Below the pieces are notes generated by a model, which was not told where the DNA came from, did not search any database, and was given only the letters and a program-made list of their open reading frames with translations. A program made the position numbers and the translations under genes. This document shows, one piece after another, positions 48,227-57,469 of a stretch of DNA of 64,000 nt; the first letter of the stretch is position 1; each line of letters opens with the position of its first letter. Source of the DNA: GMQP-bins7 sp963776565 (GTDB lineage Bacteria; Actinomycetota; Thermoleophilia; Gaiellales; Gaiellaceae); the NCBI GenBank assembly GCA_963776565.1, contig CAVZNF010000015.1:434001-498000 (forward strand). The letters run 5' to 3'.

Positions 48227-49143
48227 TGGCGCTGCACGAGATCCCACTCGAGCGGCGCACGCTCCACGGCCACTTCTCGCGCGACCTCGAGCCGATCCTG
48301 ACGGTCGAGCCGGGAGACTCGATCGCGTTCTCCTGCCTGAACGCGGGCTGGCGCACGGCGGAGCACGAAATGTATTCCGGCCGCCTGGAAGGCGAGCTGG
48401 ACGCCGGACATGCCCTGATCGGGCCGATCGAGGTCCGCGGTTCGCGAGCCGGACAGACGCTCGCGGTCGAGATCGACGAGGTTCGCATCGGCTCGGGCGG
48501 CGTCACGCAGGCCGGTGGCTGGTCGACGCCGCTCAACGATCGGCTCGGTGTCGGCGAGGGTGAGACGACCACTCTTCACTGGGAACTCGACGCAGACGCG
48601 GGGATCGGTCGCTCCGACTCCGGTCGAGAGGTCGCGCTCCATCCGTTCCTCGGCGTCATCGGGATGCCGCCCGACGAGCCCGGCATCCACTCCACGCATC
48701 CGCCCCGCCCGTCTGGTGGGAACATCGACTGCAAGGAGCTCCTAGCGGGGACGACGCTGTTCCTGCCAATCGCCGTGGACGGCGCGCTGCTCTCGGCGGG
48801 CGACGGGCACGCTGCCCAGGGCGACGGCGAGGTCTCGCAGCTCGCGATCGAGGCGCCCGTCGAGCGGGCGCAGCTCACGCTCTCAGTGCGTGACGACCTC
48901 TCGCTCACGGCGCCGATCGCATGGACGCCCGAGGCCTGGTTGACCTTCGGGTTCGACGAAGACCTCGACGAGGCAGCCGCGCTCGCGATCGACGGGATGC
49001 TCGAGCTGATGGGCCGCGAATACGGGCTCGAGCGACGCGAGGCGCTTGCCCTCGCGAGCGTCGTCGTCGACCTGCGCGTGACCCAGCTCGTGAACGGAGC
49101 TCAGGGAATCCACGCACGTCTCGCGCACGAAGCCCTCCGCTAG
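48226..49143 (+). CDS. Acetamidase/formamidase family protein
   Basis: A 305-residue amidase: RTLHGHFSRDLEPILTVEPG, HALIGPIEVRGSRAGQTLAV, HPFLGVIGMPPDEPGIHSTH, PPRPSGGNIDCKELLAGTTL, LSAGDGHAAQGDGEV. Typical FmdA_AmdA enzymes release ammonia from formamide or acetamide. GTG start shares a base with the E1beta stop (taGTG). It interrupts the oxoacid dehydrogenase genes, and I see no functional reason for that. Confidence 0.85.
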   Translation: MALHEIPLERRTLHGHFSRDLEPILTVEPGDSIAFSCLNAGWRTAEHEMYSGRLEGELDAGHALIGPIEVRGSRAGQTLAVEIDEVRIGSGGVTQAGGWSTPLNDRLGVGEGETTTLHWELDADAGIGRSDSGREVALHPFLGVIGMPPDEPGIHSTHPPRPSGGNIDCKELLAGTTLFLPIAVDGALLSAGDGHAAQGDGEVSQLAIEAPVERAQLTLSVRDDLSLTAPIAWTPEAWLTFGFDEDLDEAAALAIDGMLELMGREYGLERREALALASVVVDLRVTQLVNGAQGIHARLAHEALR

Positions 49144-49159
49144 ACGACAATTAGACGCG

Positions 49160-49504
49160 ATGTCCACGTGGGTCGTCCAGGTTGCCATCGTCGCGATCTT
49201 CGCGCTCGTCTGTGGCGCGCTCGCGGCGGCGTGGATGCGCGGCCGGCTCGGCGTCGCGGCGATCGCCCTCTTCACGCTTGCCGTCGTGACGTGGGCCACT
49301 GCGTTCGCGGCGATCACGGCGGGGTTCCACGGCGCCGACGAGTTCGCGACGTGCGACACCGAATGCGGCACGGTTCACTACGCCTCGGCCATCGCATTCA
49401 TCGCGCCGCCGCTCCTCATCTCGCTCGCGGCGCTCGCCATGCTCGTGTCGCGTGGTAGCCGGTGGCGTGCGCGACGGGCGACCGCGCACGAGAATCACGG
49501 CTGA
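49160..49504 (+). CDS. Small membrane protein, unknown function (114 aa)
   Basis: Three predicted helices (VVQVAIVAIFALVCGALAAA, LGVAAIALFTLAVVTWATAF, ASAIAFIAPPLLISLAALAM) with two Cys (ATCDTECGTVHY) in the loop before the third. No family recognised. Ends 2 bp before the E2 gene. Confidence 0.6.
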   Translation: MSTWVVQVAIVAIFALVCGALAAAWMRGRLGVAAIALFTLAVVTWATAFAAITAGFHGADEFATCDTECGTVHYASAIAFIAPPLLISLAALAMLVSRGSRWRARRATAHENHG

Positions 49505-49506
49505 CG

Positions 49507-50583
49507 ATGGCGAGCGCGTTCAAGCTTCCCGACCTGGGGGAGGGTCTCACCGAGGGCGAGGTCGCCCGCTGGCTCGTCGCGGAGGGGCAGGAGATCGCTG
49601 AGGACGACCCGCTCGTCGAGATCCAGACCGACAAGGCGACCGTCGAGATCCCGTCGCCGTACGGCGGAACGGTGCTGAAGATCCTCGTTGCGGAGGGCGA
49701 GATCGCTCCGGTCGGGGCTGAGCTCGTCGTCATCGGCGCAGCCGGCGAGAGCTTCGACGCTGTCGGCGCGGCACCGCAGGCTGACGGAGCGGCTCGAGTG
49801 ACACTGACGGCGGCTCCGGTGGAGAGGGTCCAGGCGACACCCGTCGTTCGGCGAATCGCGCAGGAGCTCGGTGTCGATCTCGCCGCCGTGACGGGGACCG
49901 GACCGGGCGGACGAGTCACCGAGGACGATGTCCGCGCCGCCGCCGGAGGCGGAGAGGGACGTCGCGAACCCCTGCGCGGAGTCCGCCGCGTGATCGCCGA
50001 GCACATGGCGCGCGCCCACCGTGAGGTGCCTCCCGTGACCTGGGTCGAGGAGTGCGACTTCGAGGACGTGCCTCTCGACCGGCTCCTGCCGATCGTCGTG
50101 AAGGCGTGCGCGGACGCGCTCGTCGAGTTCCCCGAGCTCAACGCGCGGCTCGACGGGGACGCGATCGTGCTCCTCGACCGCTACGACATCGGCGTCGCGG
50201 TGCAGACCGAGGAAGGGCTCGTCGTGCCGGTCGTGCGCGGCGCCAACGAGAAGACCATCGACCTACTCGCTTCCGAGATCGCCGAGCTCGCCGAGCGCGC
50301 CCGCGCGGGCTCGCTGGGCGCGGACGAACTGCGCAACTCGACGTTCACGGTGTCGAGCGCCGGCAAGCTCGCCGGCCTCTTCCAGACCCCGATCGTGAAC
50401 TATCCCGAGGTCGCGATTCTCAGCATCGGCCGCGTCGCGCCGCGCCCGGTCGTGCGCGACGGCGTGGTCGTCGTGCGGCGCACCGGCGCGCTTGCCCTCA
50501 CGTTCGACCATCGGGTGGTGGACGGTGCACGCGCAGCCGCGTTCGGGCTGGCCGTCATCGCTCGGATCGAAGGCTCGCGCTAG
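49507..50583 (+). CDS. 2-oxoacid dehydrogenase E2 (dihydrolipoamide acyltransferase)
   Basis: A 358-residue protein. One lipoyl domain (FKLPDLGEGLTEGEV, lipoyl Lys in IQTDKATVEIPS), an E3-binding domain (ATPVVRRIAQELGVDLAAVT, GTGPGGRVTEDDVRAA) and a catalytic domain ending TFDHRVVDGARAAAFG with the active His. Together with the E1 genes it forms a pyruvate or branched-chain complex. No E3 gene is in view. Clean frame. Confidence 0.88.
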   Translation: MASAFKLPDLGEGLTEGEVARWLVAEGQEIAEDDPLVEIQTDKATVEIPSPYGGTVLKILVAEGEIAPVGAELVVIGAAGESFDAVGAAPQADGAARVTLTAAPVERVQATPVVRRIAQELGVDLAAVTGTGPGGRVTEDDVRAAAGGGEGRREPLRGVRRVIAEHMARAHREVPPVTWVEECDFEDVPLDRLLPIVVKACADALVEFPELNARLDGDAIVLLDRYDIGVAVQTEEGLVVPVVRGANEKTIDLLASEIAELAERARAGSLGADELRNSTFTVSSAGKLAGLFQTPIVNYPEVAILSIGRVAPRPVVRDGVVVVRRTGALALTFDHRVVDGARAAAFGLAVIARIEGSR

Positions 50584-50606
50584 TCCGCTCTCTACACTGG
50601 GCCCGC

Positions 50607-51023
50607 GTGGGGAGCTGGTACACGATCGGGCTCTGTCTCGGCCTCGGGCTGGGCTTATCGGTGGCGATCACCGGGATCCTCGGGACGAACGTGCTCGGGA
50701 TCGGCGCGGCCGCGGTCGTCGGAGCCGTTCTCGGCGGAGCGATCGGCCTCGCCATCGGAGATACGCCCGAGACGATCGCCGGTGCGGTCGGGGGCATTCT
50801 CGGAGCTCTGTCGGCGGCAGCTGTCGTCGTCGGCGCGCTTCGGCGCGGCGCGACGCGGTTCGGCGTCGGCGCGTACATGGGAGCGCTCGGCGTGCTGATC
50901 TGCCTGATCGCGCTGATCCCCGTGGCCGGCTACGTACTCGCCGTGGCGTTGCCGATCCTGGCCGCTCGGATGCGCGGGCGGCAGGCGGCGCGGTTCGCGG
51001 GGCTGCGAACGCTCGCGAAGTGA
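50607..51023 (+). CDS. Small integral membrane protein, glycine-rich (138 aa)
   Basis: Four predicted helices with small-residue zippers (GLCLGLGLGLSVAITGILG, VVGAVLGGAIGLAIGD, AGAVGGILGALSAAAVVVGA, LGVLICLIALIPVAGYVLAV). No recognised family. The GTG start has no clear ribosome site. The stop overlaps pcm by 4 bp (GTGA). Confidence 0.6.
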   Translation: MGSWYTIGLCLGLGLGLSVAITGILGTNVLGIGAAAVVGAVLGGAIGLAIGDTPETIAGAVGGILGALSAAAVVVGALRRGATRFGVGAYMGALGVLICLIALIPVAGYVLAVALPILAARMRGRQAARFAGLRTLAK

Positions 51024-51677
51024 CCTCGTCCGTCGACGCCGCCGTCGCGCGCGCGGAGATGGTCGAGCTCCAGCTGCGCCGACGCGGCATACGCGACGAG
51101 CGCGTCCTCGAGGCGATGGCTCGCGTCCCGCGCGACCGCTTCGTGCCGGACAGCCTGAGCGCGCATGCCTATGGCGACGGCGCGCTCCCGATCGGACACG
51201 ACCAGACGATCTCGCAGCCGTTCGTGGTCGCCACGATCTGCGCCCTCCTCGGCCTGCACGGGAGCGAGCGCGTCCTCGATGTCGGCACCGGGTCGGGCTA
51301 CCAGGCAGCCGTACTCGCCGAGCTCGCTGCGGAGGTGGTCACGATCGAGCGCATCCCCGAGCTCGCCGAGCAGGCACGCGACGACACTCGCCGATGTCGG
51401 ATACGGGAACGTCGAGGTCACTGTGGGCGACGGCTCGCTCGGCGTACCCGAGCGCGCGCCGTTCGACGCCATCGCCGTCGCGGCGGCAGCTCCGACGGTC
51501 CCCCCGGCGCTCTTCGATCAGCTCGCCGAAGGCGGCCGTCTCGTCGTCCCACGCGGCTCGCGGTTCGGGCAGGAGCTCGTTCTCGTCGTGCGGACACCCG
51601 ACGGCCCGACGGAGCGCACGTCGATTCCCTGTCGCTTCGTCCCGCTCGTCGGCGACGAAGGGTTTGGTGAAAACTGA
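51020..51677 (+). CDS. pcm: Protein-L-isoaspartate O-methyltransferase
   Basis: About 218 residues: VLEAMARVPRDRFVPDSLSA, YGDGALPIGHDQTISQPFVV, VLDVGTGSGYQAAVLAELAA, EVTVGDGSLGVPERAPFDAI, GGRLVVPRGSRFGQELVLVV. Repairs isoaspartyl residues in aged proteins using SAM. One +1 change near 51385 separates the SAM-binding core from the C-terminal third. GTG start coupled to the upstream membrane protein. Confidence 0.88.
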
Positions 51678-51681
51678 TCGT

Positions 51682-52179
51682 ATGGGGGACGGTGATGATT
51701 CTGCCCCCGAGTACCCTGCGATGACCGTGGAGTCCTCGTCCGCCCAGATCGACGCTGGTTTCTCGCCTTCGCGCGTGCGCGCGGGGATGCGCAAGCGCAA
51801 GAACTGGGAGCAGCTCTTCAAGTTCTGCGTCGTGGGAGTGACCGGCTACGCCGTCAACCTCGCCGTGTTCGCGTCGCTCGTGCAGGGGTTCTCGTTCCAC
51901 TACATCCCGGCTGCGATGGCGTCGTTCCTCGTCGCCGTGACCAACAACTACACCTGGAATCGCATCTGGACGTTCCGCCACCAGCGAGGGGACGTCGCGT
52001 ACCAGGGCGCACGCTTCTTCGTCGTCTCGTCGCTCGCGCTCGCCGCCAACCTTGTCCTGCTGGAAGTGCTCGTCTCGCTGACGTCCCGTCCGGTCTTCGC
52101 GCAGGCGATCGCGATCGTGCTCGTCACGCCGGTGAACTTCGTCGGCAATAAGCTCTGGTCGTTCGGACCTCGAAGCTAA
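51682..52179 (+). CDS. GtrA-family membrane protein
   Basis: A 165-residue protein with four helices: FKFCVVGVTGYAVNLAVFAS, YIPAAMASFLVAVTNNYTWN, RIWTFRHQRGDVAYQGARFF, VTPVNFVGNKLWSFGPRS. GtrA proteins help move lipid-linked sugars across the membrane. The next gene encodes a polytopic membrane protein that could be the matching glycosyltransferase. The ATG at 51682 gives a 45-residue hydrophilic lead; ATG 51721 is an alternative. Confidence 0.8.
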   Translation: MGDGDDSAPEYPAMTVESSSAQIDAGFSPSRVRAGMRKRKNWEQLFKFCVVGVTGYAVNLAVFASLVQGFSFHYIPAAMASFLVAVTNNYTWNRIWTFRHQRGDVAYQGARFFVVSSLALAANLVLLEVLVSLTSRPVFAQAIAIVLVTPVNFVGNKLWSFGPRS

Positions 52180-52280
52180 TCGCGCTGGCCGCGCTCGCGG
52201 CTCTCACGCTCGTCCTTCCCTCGACCGGGGCCGCGCGGCCGAACGACGACCGCCTGGCGCGCCTGACAGAGGAGAAGGCC

Positions 52281-53933
52281 GTGGAGCTCGCGCTCGATCA
52301 TCCGAAGATCGCGCGCTGGCTCGATCGCTACCCGCCCGATCCCACGACGTCCGGCGACTACCGCGAGGACTCGGGCACGTGGCTCGTGAAGGCGTGGTCG
52401 GGCGAGGCGGGCCAAATCGTCCAGGCCGTCGTCGAGGACTCCACCGGACGCGTCACCGAGGCGTGGACGGGCCCGCAGGTCGCCTGGAAGATGGCGCGCG
52501 GGCGCGAGGGCGCGTTCGGCGGGAAGACGCTCCTCAAGCCGTACGTGTGGCTCGCGTTCTGCCTCGTCTTCCTGCTCGGACTGGCCGATCTGCGGCGGCC
52601 GCTCTCGACGAGGAACCTCGACCTGCTCGCGCTGCTCGGCTTCACGGTCTCGCTCGCGTTCTTCGACCGCGGAGAGGTCTTCCGCAGCGTCCCGCTCGTC
52701 TACCCGGTGCTCGCGTATCTGCTGGCCCGTGGACTCTGGGTCGGCTTCGGCCGGCGCTCGGGAGCGCTCGGGTCGGTCTGGCCGACGTGGGTGGTCGCCG
52801 CCGCCGCGGTCTTCCTCCTCGGGTTCAGGGTCGGGCTCAACCTCGAGGCGCCTCGCGGTGTCATCGACGTCGGCCTCGCGGGTGTCGTCGGCGCCGACCG
52901 GATTCTCGACGGCGAGGCGCCGTACGGGAACATGCCCCAGCGCGGCACGCTCGAGCCGTGCGGCCCGAAGGACGCGGAGGGACAAGTACGCGAGCGCATC
53001 CAGACGAACGGGCGCTGCGAGGCGGCGATCGAGCGCGGCGACACGTACGGCCCCGTCTCCTACCTGGCCTACGTTCCGGCGGTCGCCGTCTTCGGCTGGA
53101 GCGGGAAGTGGGACTCCTTGCCCGCCGCGCACACGACCTCGATCGCGTTCGACCTGCTCGCGGTGCTCGCGCTCTTGCTGATCGGACTGCGCTTCGGCGG
53201 CCGCCGGCTCGCGGTCCTGCTCGCGTTCGCGTGGACCGCCTATCCGTTCACGGCCTACACGCTCAATGCGAATACGAATGACGCGATCATGCCGGCGTTC
53301 CTCCTGCTCGGGTTCTGGCTCGTCACCTCGGACTGGGCGCGCGGCGCGTCGGTCGCGCTCGCCGGCTGGACGAAGTTCGGGGCGCTTCTCGTCGCGCCGT
53401 TGTGGGCGACGTACCCGACCTACGAGCTTCGGCGTGTGCTCCGGTTCGCTGCGGCATTCGCGGTGGCGACGGTGCTCGGCTTCGCGCTTCTGCTGCTCGA
53501 GCCGTCGCTCTGGGAGGCGCTCCGGACGTTCTGGGACAGGACGATCGGGTTCCAGTCCGAGCGCGATTCGCCGTTCTCGATCTGGGGCTGGGGCCAGTAC
53601 CACGCCGAGGGGATCCCGGACCTCGGCTTCCTGCAACCGGTCGTCGCGACGCTCGCGGTCGCACTCGCAGCGCTCCTGGCGTTCGTCCCGCGAAGGAAGG
53701 GGCCGGTCGAGCTCGCCGCTCTCACCGCGGCCGTCCTCGTCGCCTTCCAGCTGACGCTGACCCACTGGTTCTACCTCTACCTGCCGTGGGTCGTTCCCTT
53801 CGTGTTCCTGTGGCTGCTCCTCCCGGAGCCCGAGCCTCAGGAGACGCGGACGCGGACGGCTTCGATCGAGGAGGCCTTGCCGGTCTCGGCGTCGCACTCG
53901 ACGAGCGCGCCCTCGATACGAACCCCGCCCTGA
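52281..53933 (+). CDS. Polytopic membrane protein, possible GT-C type glycosyltransferase
   Basis: About 550 residues with some ten helices; a periplasmic-type N-terminal part (LALDHPKIARWLDRYPPDP, DSTGRVTEAWTGPQVAWKMA) precedes them. The family resembles GT87-like membrane mannosyltransferases (YTLNANTNDAIMPAFLLLGF, ARGASVALAGWTKFGALLVA), but this is tentative. The open frame extends upstream to about 52179 with a hydrophobic signal-like stretch (LIALAALAALTLVLPSTGAA), so the true start may be earlier and unreadable. The 3' end overlaps the antisense phosphodiesterase gene by 97 bp, and the odd last 30 residues suggest an earlier real stop. Confidence 0.6.
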   Translation: MELALDHPKIARWLDRYPPDPTTSGDYREDSGTWLVKAWSGEAGQIVQAVVEDSTGRVTEAWTGPQVAWKMARGREGAFGGKTLLKPYVWLAFCLVFLLGLADLRRPLSTRNLDLLALLGFTVSLAFFDRGEVFRSVPLVYPVLAYLLARGLWVGFGRRSGALGSVWPTWVVAAAAVFLLGFRVGLNLEAPRGVIDVGLAGVVGADRILDGEAPYGNMPQRGTLEPCGPKDAEGQVRERIQTNGRCEAAIERGDTYGPVSYLAYVPAVAVFGWSGKWDSLPAAHTTSIAFDLLAVLALLLIGLRFGGRRLAVLLAFAWTAYPFTAYTLNANTNDAIMPAFLLLGFWLVTSDWARGASVALAGWTKFGALLVAPLWATYPTYELRRVLRFAAAFAVATVLGFALLLLEPSLWEALRTFWDRTIGFQSERDSPFSIWGWGQYHAEGIPDLGFLQPVVATLAVALAALLAFVPRRKGPVELAALTAAVLVAFQLTLTHWFYLYLPWVVPFVFLWLLLPEPEPQETRTRTASIEEALPVSASHSTSAPSIRTPP

Positions 53934-54619
53934 GCGGTCTCGAACCGGACGGGAAGCCCTGTCCGCATTCGCCGGATCGCGAGGTCGGCTTCGACGCCGA
54001 TCACGGAGTCGTGCGGGCCGGTCATTCCGGCGTCGGTGATGAAGGCGGTTCCTTTCGGCAGGACGGTCGCGTCGGACGTCTGCACGTGCGTGTGCGTGCC
54101 CACGACCGCGGTGACGCGACCGTCGAGCCAGCGCGCCATCGCGGCTTTCTCGCTCGTCGCCTCGGCGTGCACGTCAACGAGCACCACAGGCGTCTCGCGC
54201 CGCACCTCCTCGACGAGCTCGTCGATCAGCTCGAACATCGACGTCGCCGGGTGGAGAAAGAGGGAGCCGAGCACGTTGATCACTCCGACCTTCTGCCCGC
54301 TCGCGGTCGACACGACGGTCGCTCCGCGTCCGGGGGTGTTGCGCGAGGTGTTCGCGGGCCGTACGACGCGATCGGACGATTCGAGATACGCGCCGATCTC
54401 GCTGCGGCGGAATGCGTGGTTTCCGAGCGTGATCGCGTCGACCCCCATCCCGAGGATCTGGTCGGCGAGCCGCGGTGTGATGCCGATGCCGTCCGCCGCG
54501 TTCTCGCCGTTCACCACGCACGCGTCGACCTCGAGCTCGGAGCGCAGCCCGGCGAGGCGCTCCTCGAGCGCCTTCCGGCCGGGAGCGCCGACGACGTCGG
54601 CGATGAAGAGGATGCGCAA
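53837..54619 (-). CDS. YmdB/TIGR00282-type metallophosphoesterase
   Basis: A 260-residue protein: MRILFIADVVGAPGRKALEE, NGENAADGIGITPRLADQIL, ITLGNHAFRRSEIGAYLES, VDVHAEATSEKAAMARWLDG, VVGTHTHVQTSDATVLPKGT, ITDAGMTGPHDSVIGVE. All metal ligands of the family (D, N, H, H, H) look present. YmdB hydrolyses 2',3'-cyclic nucleotides. TTG start. Converges on the upstream membrane protein gene. Confidence 0.87.
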   Translation of the reverse strand: MRILFIADVVGAPGRKALEERLAGLRSELEVDACVVNGENAADGIGITPRLADQILGMGVDAITLGNHAFRRSEIGAYLESSDRVVRPANTSRNTPGRGATVVSTASGQKVGVINVLGSLFLHPATSMFELIDELVEEVRRETPVVLVDVHAEATSEKAAMARWLDGRVTAVVGTHTHVQTSDATVLPKGTAFITDAGMTGPHDSVIGVEADLAIRRMRTGLPVRFETAQGGVRIEGALVECDAETGKASSIEAVRVRVS

Positions 54620-54632
54620 GCCGCGAGGACTC

Positions 54633-55397
54633 TTACGGAACGCCGAGCGTCGCCGACGGGAAGACCTGGATCGAGACGTTGTTGCCGCCGTCGGCCGCGT
54701 ATCGCTCGAGAGCCTGTTGCTCGAAGCGGCTGATGTCGGTCACAGTGCCGAGCTTGGACGATCCGGCGGCGATGTTCGCGCCGATCGTCAGCGACGGATC
54801 GGGCCGCACGTTCTGGATCGAGACGACGAGCGACGGCGCGGACGACGGCCGCAGCTCGATCTCCGACCCGACCTTGCGCCCCGAGACGATCTGGTCGCGA
54901 AGCGCGACGACGGTCCCGTCGATCGGCGAGTAGACGTCGGTACCGGCGACGGCGCCGACATCGAGCGTGCGTAGCGGGCCTCCCGAGAGCTGGTACCACG
55001 CCAGGCCGCTTCGCTCTGCCCCCGTGATTCGTCGCCAGAGTCGCGCGAGCAGCCCTTCGTTCACCTGCGGGCCGACGGGCTTCAGGACGAGCGCATCGTC
55101 TTCACTCCCGTGGAGGCCGATCGCGGTGACGCCGCCCTGCGCCACGGGTGACTGGACCCGAAGGTTGCCGACGGTCGCCAGCACGAGGGCATCCGGGGGC
55201 GCTGAGGTGACCGGCGCCGGAGCGGGCCGGCTGACCGCAGGGGCGCGTGCGCTCTGGTTGTCGAACGCGGTCAGAGCAAGCGTCACGACTGCGAGCACCG
55301 CGATGACTGCCCCAACGGCGATTCGCCTTGCCCGAGCCTGCGCCCGTCGTCGATCGGCACGAAGTCGCGCAGCGTGACGGGAGCGCGGAGTCTCCAT
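54633..55397 (-). CDS. M23-like (LytM-fold) membrane-anchored protein, probably non-catalytic
   Basis: A 254-residue protein. Arg-rich start, one helix (RIAVGAVIAVLAVVTLALTA), a Pro/Ala linker and a C-terminal domain with the M23 layout (DVYSPIDGTVVALRDQIVSG, EIELRPSSAPSLVVSIQNVR, GANIAAGSSKLGTVTDIS). The usual HxxxD and HxH zinc ligands are not visible, so it may be a regulatory LytM domain rather than an active hydrolase. Ends 14 bp before the phosphodiesterase start and is probably co-transcribed with it. Confidence 0.65.
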   Translation of the reverse strand: METPRSRHAARLRADRRRAQARARRIAVGAVIAVLAVVTLALTAFDNQSARAPAVSRPAPAPVTSAPPDALVLATVGNLRVQSPVAQGGVTAIGLHGSEDDALVLKPVGPQVNEGLLARLWRRITGAERSGLAWYQLSGGPLRTLDVGAVAGTDVYSPIDGTVVALRDQIVSGRKVGSEIELRPSSAPSLVVSIQNVRPDPSLTIGANIAAGSSKLGTVTDISRFEQQALERYAADGGNNVSIQVFPSATLGVP

Positions 55398-55459
55398 TGC
55401 ACGGACCGTAGCAAGGTCTCCGCCGAGCGCTCTCCAGGCTCAACTGTACGATCCGCGCG

Positions 55460-56645
55460 ATGGCCGGCTCCGGCCCGACGATCCAGATCCCACGGTGGAT
55501 CCAGCTGGTCGTCCTCCCCGTGGCGCTCCTCCTCGCGTTCCTGCTCGCGTCGACGCTCGGCCACGTCCTCTTCCTCTTCCTGACCGCCAGCGTGATCGCT
55601 TTCACCCTCAATCCGCTCGTCCGCGACCTCACGCGACTCAGGGTGCCGCGCGCGCCGTCCGTCTTCATCGTGTTCGCGATCTTCCTCGCCGTCGTCTCGG
55701 CGCTCCTGATCGCGATCGGGGCGGTCGCCGTTCGAGCAGGCGCGCCACGCTGCGGATCGCATCGACGAGTACGTCACCGAGGACGTCACCGGCAACCAGA
55801 CCGCTGCCGAGCTGGACATCGACCGTCTGCAGGCCTGGCTCGACGACCACGGGCTCGAGCAGATCCAGGTGCGCCAGCAGGTGAACGACTGGCTGGGCGG
55901 GCTCAGCGCGGGCGAGGTCTCCGGCTACGCGCAGAACGCGATCTCGTTCGCACAAGGGGCGGCGTTCTCGGTCGTCGTCCTCCTGTTCTCGGTGATCCTC
56001 ATCGTGGTCATCGCGATCTACATGCTCCTCGACATGCAGCGGCTCGAACGCTCGATCGACGAACGCTTCCCGCCGTACGGCGGCGTGCCGCTGACCCAGC
56101 GGATCGAGAGCGCGCTGTGGGGGTACCTCAAGGGCCAGGCGATCCTCTCCACGGTCATCGGGACGAGCGCCGGGGTGGGGATGTACATCCTCGGCGTGAC
56201 GGGTCTCGTCGAAGGTGCGCAGGAGTACGCCTTGCTCTTCGGCCTGTGGACCGCGTTCGTCGAGGTGATCCCGTACATCGGGCCGTGGCTGTCGGCCGTC
56301 CCGCCGCTCCTCTTCGCGATCTTCGCCGATCCGCCATGGGGAGTCCTGTGGGTCGGGATCCTCTTCCTCTTCATCTACCAGGTGGAGGGGCACATCGTCG
56401 TGCCGAACGTGATGGCGAACGCGCTGCGGCTGCATCCGCTGCTCGTGATCTTCGGCCTGCTCGCGGGCGGTGAGCTCTACGGGATCGCCGGAGTCCTCGT
56501 CGCGCTTCCCACAATGGCGGGCGGTCGCGCGATCTGGGAGTTCTTCCGCGAGCGGGTTCGCCTCGAGAGCTGGGACGACGGCGGTTCGGAGGTACCGGTA
56601 GAGGTCGAGCTCGAGCCGCCGAAGGCGGCCAGCGGATCGCGGTAG
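55460..56645 (+). CDS. AI-2E family transporter (PerM-like)
   Basis: About 395 residues with eight helices: IQLVVLPVALLLAFLLASTL, LFLFLTASVIAFTLNPLVRD, SVVVLLFSVILIVVIAIYML, ILGVTGLVEGAQEYALLFGL, FVEVIPYIGPWLSAVPPLLF, QVEGHIVVPNVMANALRLHP, GGELYGIAGVLVALPTMAGG. This is the AI-2E_transport family, whose substrates vary. One extra T near 55736 (gtTcgag) breaks the frame. The C-terminus is acidic and cytosolic. Confidence 0.83.
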
Positions 56646-56656
56646 CGTCTGCGCGC

Positions 56657-57172
56657 GTGTGGGAGACGATCACCGCGGCCGCCGCGGCCGAGAGCGCTCT
56701 CTGGGCAGAGGCGCTTCGTCCGGAGGCCGACCAGCAGCGTGAGCCGGTGTTCTCGGCGCTCGCTCCGCCCGAGCACGCGATCGGCCTGGAGACGATCTAC
56801 GAGGGCTATCTCGTCCACTACGGCCGTTCGCGGCTGTTCGCACCCGCCGACGGGGACACCGCGCTGCTGCTCGGCGACTACCTCTACGCGCACGGGCTCG
56901 TACGGGTAGCCGAGACGGGCGACGTCGCAGCTGTCGCCGATCTCGCCGAGCTGATCTCGCTGTGCGCACAAGCGCGCGCGGAGGGCCGCGACGGCGACGG
57001 GCAGGCCTGGGCCGCGACGGCTGCCGAGCTCGGGGTCGGCGGGCTCGAGCTGGCACGTCGCGCGCTCCGCGAGCGCGGCGACGCGAGCGTGCTCGATGCG
57101 GCTGCACGCCACGCGGCCGGCGACGCTGCGGTCGACGCAGGGCTCGCTGCGCATGCTCGATTCGTCGGGTAG
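56657..57172 (+). CDS. Helical protein, possible non-catalytic partner of a polyprenyl synthase (171 aa)
   Basis: All-helical soluble protein. The segment DTALLLGDYLYAHGLVRVA followed by TGDVAAVADLAELISLCAQA aligns well with the polyprenyl synthase of this window (AAGDYLFARAFSVLAATGDP, then AVAVLADAALALARGEAMQ), but the Asp-rich catalytic motifs are absent. It may be an accessory subunit of a heterodimeric synthase (compare HepS/HepT). Unproven. GTG start 8 bp after the previous gene. Confidence 0.5.
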   Translation: MWETITAAAAAESALWAEALRPEADQQREPVFSALAPPEHAIGLETIYEGYLVHYGRSRLFAPADGDTALLLGDYLYAHGLVRVAETGDVAAVADLAELISLCAQARAEGRDGDGQAWAATAAELGVGGLELARRALRERGDASVLDAAARHAAGDAAVDAGLAAHARFVG

Positions 57173-57182
57173 CATCGCCGCG

Positions 57183-57371
57183 ATGCTGGCCACGTTCCTC
57201 CACCTCCTCGCGCAGACACCGGTCGAGCAGGCTCAGAAGAAGACGGCCGCCGAAGAGGGCCGCGACATCGTCCTCATGATGCTCCTGGTCGGAGTGATCT
57301 TCGTCGGCTTCGCGCTCCTCGCGGATTTGTGGAACTGGCGCTCACGCAAGCGCCACAACGCGCGTCACTAG
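57183..57371 (+). CDS. Small single-pass membrane protein (62 aa)
   Basis: ATG at 57183, MLATFLHLLAQTPVEQAQKK, then one helix (IVLMMLLVGVIFVGFALLAD) and a basic tail (NWRSRKRHNARH). Present in a conserved-looking position before respiratory genes, but I do not recognise the family. The 98-bp gap to the next gene shows nothing notable. Confidence 0.5.
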   Translation: MLATFLHLLAQTPVEQAQKKTAAEEGRDIVLMMLLVGVIFVGFALLADLWNWRSRKRHNARH

Positions 57372-57469
57372 TCTCCGAGGAGCTATAGCCGCGTTGTTCG
57401 TGTCGGGATTGGTCGCGGACAGTCACCAAGGTCGTGGTTCTGCTTTCGCATCCTTAGACTGACTCCGCC

